From Flaccisagitta enflata (taxonomy: Eukaryota > Chaetognatha > Sagittoidea > Aphragmophora), in NCBI GenBank assembly GCA_965153355.1, contig OZ231126.1:70680001-70744000 (forward strand): 64,000 nt of DNA, written 5' to 3'. The translations under genes and the position numbers were made by a program. Below, one piece after another: positions 60,003 to 64,000 of this stretch (within the stretch, counting starts at the first letter, position 1; each line of letters begins with the position of its first letter). Under the pieces are notes generated by a model, which did not search any database, was not told where the DNA came from, and worked only from the letters and a program-made list of their open reading frames with translations.

Positions 60003-61065
60003 TTTATAAGAACCAAGTTTATAAGAACGTTACACTGCCCTCTTATAGCAAGATCAGGTGAAAAGTAACATTGCTGTGCGTTTTTTCATTGTTTTGTATA
60101 GAATCTGAGCTCTATTTACTGGAACTAATGAAGATAAAATCTTGTCAAGAGCGCTTTTGGAGATTTTCATGAAAATTGGTGGTTTTTAGCCTTCTTTTTT
60201 CTGTAGATTCAACTGGGTATTTCAGAAATACTTTTTGTCAGCAAATTCATATCTCTGGTGAAATTTCCATTCATTTGATAGGTCGCAACATATACTTTTA
60301 TACAGAAATAAGATTTTCAGTTTTTAAGCCACCGTTGCAAAATTGTAACGGTGGGAAATTGCATTTTTGAATAAAATTATGTAGTGCGACCTATCAAGTG
60401 AATGGAAATTTCACCAGGAATTCAAATATGCTGTCAAAAAAGATTTTCAAAATACCCAGTAGAATCTACGTTGAAAAAAAGGGTACAAACCATCAATTTC
60501 TATGAAAATCTCAAAAAGCGCTCTTGACAAGATTTTATCTTTATTTGTTCCAGTAAATAGAGCTCAGATTCTATACAAAACAATGAAAAAACCTACAGTA
60601 ATGTTACTTTTCTCCGGATCTTGCTGTGAGAGGGCAGTGGTTAGGCTTCAAATCATCAAAAATTTAAGAGTATGCTAAGAACATTGGAAGGCTTCATTTC
60701 TTTAAAAGTTTAAGAACATAAGCTTGAAATATCAAAAATTTTAGAATATTTTCTTTCTACCAAGACTCGGTATCCTTTCTGTTCAGCAAAGCATATCTCA
60801 CTTAATACAAAGTATATCATTCTATTTTAATTGATCTTAACTTTGAGTTAAAATGTTTAAGCCTGCTGCTTTGTTGTTCATTGACACTTTTCCTCATTTT
60901 CTCTAAGATGACAAACTCAAACCAATTAAGAACGTTCTTAACTAAAGGTTGAAAACTGTATTTAAATTAAAAACAATTTAAGAACATTTAAGCCTTGAAA
61001 CTGCCCAAAATTCAAGAACACTGAAGGTTTGCCCAAAAAATGATGTTCTTATAAAAAAAAAAGTG
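60003..61065. mobile_element. AT-rich MITE (relative of 36549-36976) carrying a nested foldback
   Basis: The right end GTTCTTATAAAAAAAAAAGT and internal TTAAGAACATTTAAGCC words match the gene A intron 1 copy. The left end is fused to the 3' end of a hairpin-ended repeat and has lost its CAC. The foldback 60033-60639 is inserted within it. Confidence 0.5.
60033..60639. mobile_element. 607-bp foldback with about 290-bp arms, TSD GTTA
   Basis: Ends CACTGCCCTCTTATAGC and GCTGTGAGAGGGCAGTG. GTTA at 60029-60032 and 60640-60643. The arms pair over blocks such as AAAATCTTGTCAAGAGCGC and TGGAAATTTCAC. CACTG ends with a 4-bp TSD suggest a CACTA/Chapaev-type MITE (inference). Confidence 0.8.
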
Positions 61066-61139
61066 TATCTGCAAAATCCGTGTTTTTCCCTTTCGATTCT
61101 GTTTGATTCTTTGTCTGTATGTTTGTCCGTTTGTCCGTT

Positions 61140-61141
<2 letters not shown>

Positions 61142-61204
<63 letters not shown>
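61142..61204 (+). repeat. (TC)n tract
   Basis: Pure CT after a TTTGTCCG lead-in. Confidence 0.95.
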
Positions 61205-61205
<1 letters not shown>

Positions 61206-62207
61206 ATCAAAATTGTGCATTTGTTTTTGGATCGAATTAAGCCTCAAGATGATCACGATCTGCGTTGCCTCATGTCAAAAACAAATGAACAAACCTGTAT
61301 GGCCAGGCTCGTGGGTCACTTCCCCATCTCACCTCTTCACCCACTGTCCAAATAGTAACAGTAACAGTGATTTATTAAGCGTTACGCACAGCTTTACAAT
61401 TATACATGCCATTCTCTTTCTTTCAATGGAAAAGATGGACGGCAAAATATTTATGGGAGGGTCTCATGATCTGAAAGAACAAAAAAGGCTTCGAAATTGC
61501 TAAAAATATGCCGTTTTCAGCTAGTCCGCACTATTTTCGTTGGGGAATCCAAAAATCGTGGTTTCGAAAGGCTCCGGAAATCATTTCAATTTCTTATGCA
61601 AATACTTTTATACAGCTAGAGAGAAGAAGTTCAGATGAGCGGAAACAGAGAAAATTCTTTTTTTCAGGATTTTCAGCCTCATTTTGAGTGGATAATACCG
61701 TCTTTGGCGGTGAAATGGGCGGAACGGGAGATAGCAACTTTGATGAGGGACCCTTTGAGGGACCTTTTGGCATCATGCTCATTTGGTGCGGATTGGTGCG
61801 ATTTTTTTTAGCCATAGGGTAACGACAATATGCAAATGAGATGGCCGTCATGTTTCTGAATGACTATTTTTTTTGTTTATAAAAATGATAATTGGGTTCG
61901 TTTTCAACTTGTTTGAGTCAATCTAACACTAATTGAGGGGACTAAAAGAAAAAATTTCGAAAAACATACATTTCTGTAGTCAGAAAGTATGTTTGTAAAA
62001 TACACTAATTTTTCATGAATTTTCACGATTTTCTCGATTTAGACCATAGAAGGTCACTTTTTCATTGCTAAATAGCTGTAAATGATGCCATATGGACCGG
62101 TAATGTTAGCTCCTATCTAACTATGACTATTCTACATTGTTTCAGCCATATTGCAGACATGAGGAATTTTCCCCCTATGCGTAATCTAGCTCAACTTATG
62201 GCCCTTA

Positions 62208-62262
62208 GTGCGAGTGGCCCGTCAAAAACGCAATTGTCTCTGACTGGAAACGCCCTCTTTAG
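62208..62262. mobile_element. Right-end fragment of the GTTTCTAGTGA MITE family
   Basis: GAGTGGCCCGTCAAAAACGC followed by CTGACTGGAAACGCCCTC matches the right end of the copy after gene A. The rest is absent. Confidence 0.45.
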
Positions 62263-62340
62263 TCCCATCTATTTTCATTAAGTAATTAGCATACTTTTTA
62301 TCGCGTGAAAAGTCTTGCTAAGCTCTGGTGCGATATTATC

Positions 62341-62440
62341 TTTTAGTAGCGGACACGCAACTCAATAAGAGGCTTTGTTCGTCCGTTGGTTTTTTGGTAT
62401 GTCTGTTGGTCCGTCATGGTGATCAAATTGAAAATTGCGA
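62341..62440 (+). repeat. Partial hairpin-ended dispersed repeat, GTAGCG/GTTGCG-like
   Basis: AGTAGCGGACACGCAACTC then AATAAGAGGCTTTGTTCG; the other end is lost. Confidence 0.45.
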
Positions 62441-63009
62441 AAGCACGCATTTTCAAGGCTCTGTGTGTGCGTTAGTACATGTGCACCCCATGGGATGGGC
62501 GAAGGTGTTAATGGAGGTTGGCAACGTTATAGTGACAATCGAAAGTGGACACAGGTTCTTGAATGGTGACTGATTGGCAAAATGTGACTGCATGGACCTA
62601 ATCCTGCCCTATCTCAGGTCAAAAAACATAAAATTTTGACCCCTTGCTCTCCATAAGTCAATCTCGAAAATTCTCGATTCTCACTCATGATTGGCATGGC
62701 AACTTTAATTGGTCAACCTATAAGCTTATAGCATGAGTTTCACCTCTGGTCATAATCAACATTATCACCCTCGATATTTCCCTTCCATAAAAAGTCTGTA
62801 AGTGTAACTCGTCAACATTATTCATCCTCTTCTTCTTATCTTATCTGTGGTTAATAGAAGTAGGAAAGATAAAAGTTCAGATAGAGAAGAAACTTAACAA
62901 GAGGAAAGTGAAAGAGAAGAAACATAACAAAATGAAAGTGAAAGGTTTAGTTTGAAAAGAGGAAAATAAAGATAGACAGGCCTATCCAGAGCGGGCTATG
63001 GACCGTCTT

Positions 63010-63228
63010 ATCTTCTTCTTGTTTCCCTCTTCTTCCTCTTCTTCCTCTTCTTCTTCCGTTTCTTCTTCTTCTTCTTCCTTTTGTATTCCTTCATTCATTC
63101 ATTCATTTGTTCGTTCATTTATTCATTCATTCATTCATTTGTTCGTTCATTTATTCATTCATTCATTCATTCATTCATTCATTCATTCATTCATTCATTC
63201 ATTCATTCATTCATTCATTCATTCATTT
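63010..63228 (+). repeat. (TTC)n then (TTCA)n tract
   Basis: TTC/CTC run, then TTCA tetranucleotide with TTTGTTCG variants. Confidence 0.93.
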
Positions 63229-63319
63229 TTTGAGAAAAAATCATCTTTTTCTGCTTTTATCATCAGGCCTTAAACGATTTACAGAGACAATTCATTTGTA
63301 AAAGGTATGAAAAACAGTG

Positions 63320-63530
63320 GGAACATGGCAAAAATGGCTAATTTTTCGGTCGAAGGTAATCGAGGCGCAAAGAGAGTAGAGAGGTTGGTCACGGAGTGAT
63401 TCAAAAATCGTCATATGAGGTACAGGGTGAAACAAAAAAAGAAAAAAATTCAAATGTCATTTCAAGTCATTTCAAAACGGTTTAAGCTATTTTAGGTCAT
63501 TGAAAGTCACACATACTGAATTCATGTCAT
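63320..63530 (+). repeat. Dispersed repeat shared with 53563-53770
   Basis: Second direct copy; the same ordered blocks with about 15-20% change by eye. Confidence 0.65.
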
Positions 63531-64000
63531 TAGGACTATTTTAGTTTTGGTCATTTATTTGAATATCTAGTAGAAGAGTTCAGTCAATTAAGATAAGCAC
63601 GCGACTGGACTTTTTTCCATTAAACGCCACACCTTTCTATATGCTCTGATTAATGATTTGGTTGAAGATGAAGAAGCAAATAATCCTTAGATTAAAAAGG
63701 ATTTTGATTGTTTTTATTATTCTATTATTTAACATTTTTTTTTATTTATTATCTATTATTCTATTCATTATTCTATTATTCTATGGAAAAAATGGGTGGC
63801 TAAAGAAATATTTTTTTGTTTTTTCTCATATTTTTAGTATCTTTAGGATTAGATTTTTTTTATTTTTGCCAAAAAGATACACAGCAATATTGAGATTTTT
63901 TTATTTTCTTTTTTTTTCTATTTGTTGTCCTCGAACTCGACCCAACAGTCCGCCAATGCAGCTCCTGTTTTCTGAGCAACCAATCAACAAAATTGGATGA

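Larger units (their letters stand above)
61206..63000. other. Intergenic, no gene seen
   Basis: Searched for GHxY, FFVLSG and RLTP acyltransferase motifs of gene B without success; small MITE and hairpin-repeat fragments only. Confidence 0.5.

Noticed and set aside
63653-64000. Hydrophobic frame running off the window end
   Set aside because: Composition simply reflects T-rich DNA (Phe/Ile/Leu); no similarity to the missing gene B exons.

Overview
The window is animal nuclear DNA. It contains spliced genes with GT-AG introns, an NRF-6-type membrane acyltransferase family known from nematodes, arthropods and other invertebrates, a retroelement reverse transcriptase, and a very high load of microsatellites and small inverted-repeat transposons. 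There is no operon, ribosome-binding site, CRISPR array, rRNA or convincing tRNA. An invertebrate, perhaps an arthropod with a simple-repeat-rich genome, fits best. The species cannot be fixed from sequence alone.

Layout. 1-20.7 kb has no gene I can support. It holds long (GAA)n, (AG)n, (AAAG)n and (AC)n tracts, a four-copy run of minisatellite-carrying composite repeats (7.8-10.3 kb), many dispersed repeats ending in a small hairpin, and several MITEs. 20.7-30.7 kb is a nested mobile structure. Two inverted arms carry arrays of GTTAATTAAC-like and TAGTCCTA-like words and flank a truncated reverse transcriptase. That reverse transcriptase is split by a 6.33-kb element with long terminal inverted repeats and a 4-bp TAGT target duplication. 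Each arm and each terminal repeat has taken further insertions. 30.7-34.3 kb is intergenic and holds nested hAT-type and TA-flanked MITEs.

34.6-45.15 kb (+) is gene A, a complete-looking eight-exon NRF/acyltransferase-3 gene of 788 codons. Every splice phase agrees, and the introns are almost entirely repeats. 48.74-52.61 kb (+) is the start of gene B, a tandem paralogue. Only its two 5' coding exons lie here; the acyltransferase exons must lie past 64 kb or be lost. Its first intron carries a LINE ORF1-like coding sequence with no reverse transcriptase. 52.6-64 kb is repeat-rich: an 18-bp perfect minisatellite inside a composite element, long AG/TC/GAT tracts, and a 607-bp foldback inserted in another MITE.

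The genes. NRF-6-type proteins have a secreted-side cysteine-rich NRF domain followed by a multi-pass O-acyltransferase-like domain. In C. elegans, relatives affect lipid and drug uptake. The two genes here are adjacent, same-strand duplicates that differ in an intron inside the NRF domain. I found no new multi-gene system. The most unusual material is repeat structure: terminal hairpins whose stems co-vary between subfamilies, a C(UUCG)G hairpin at composite-repeat ends, and the multi-level nested insertion at 20.7-30.7 kb.
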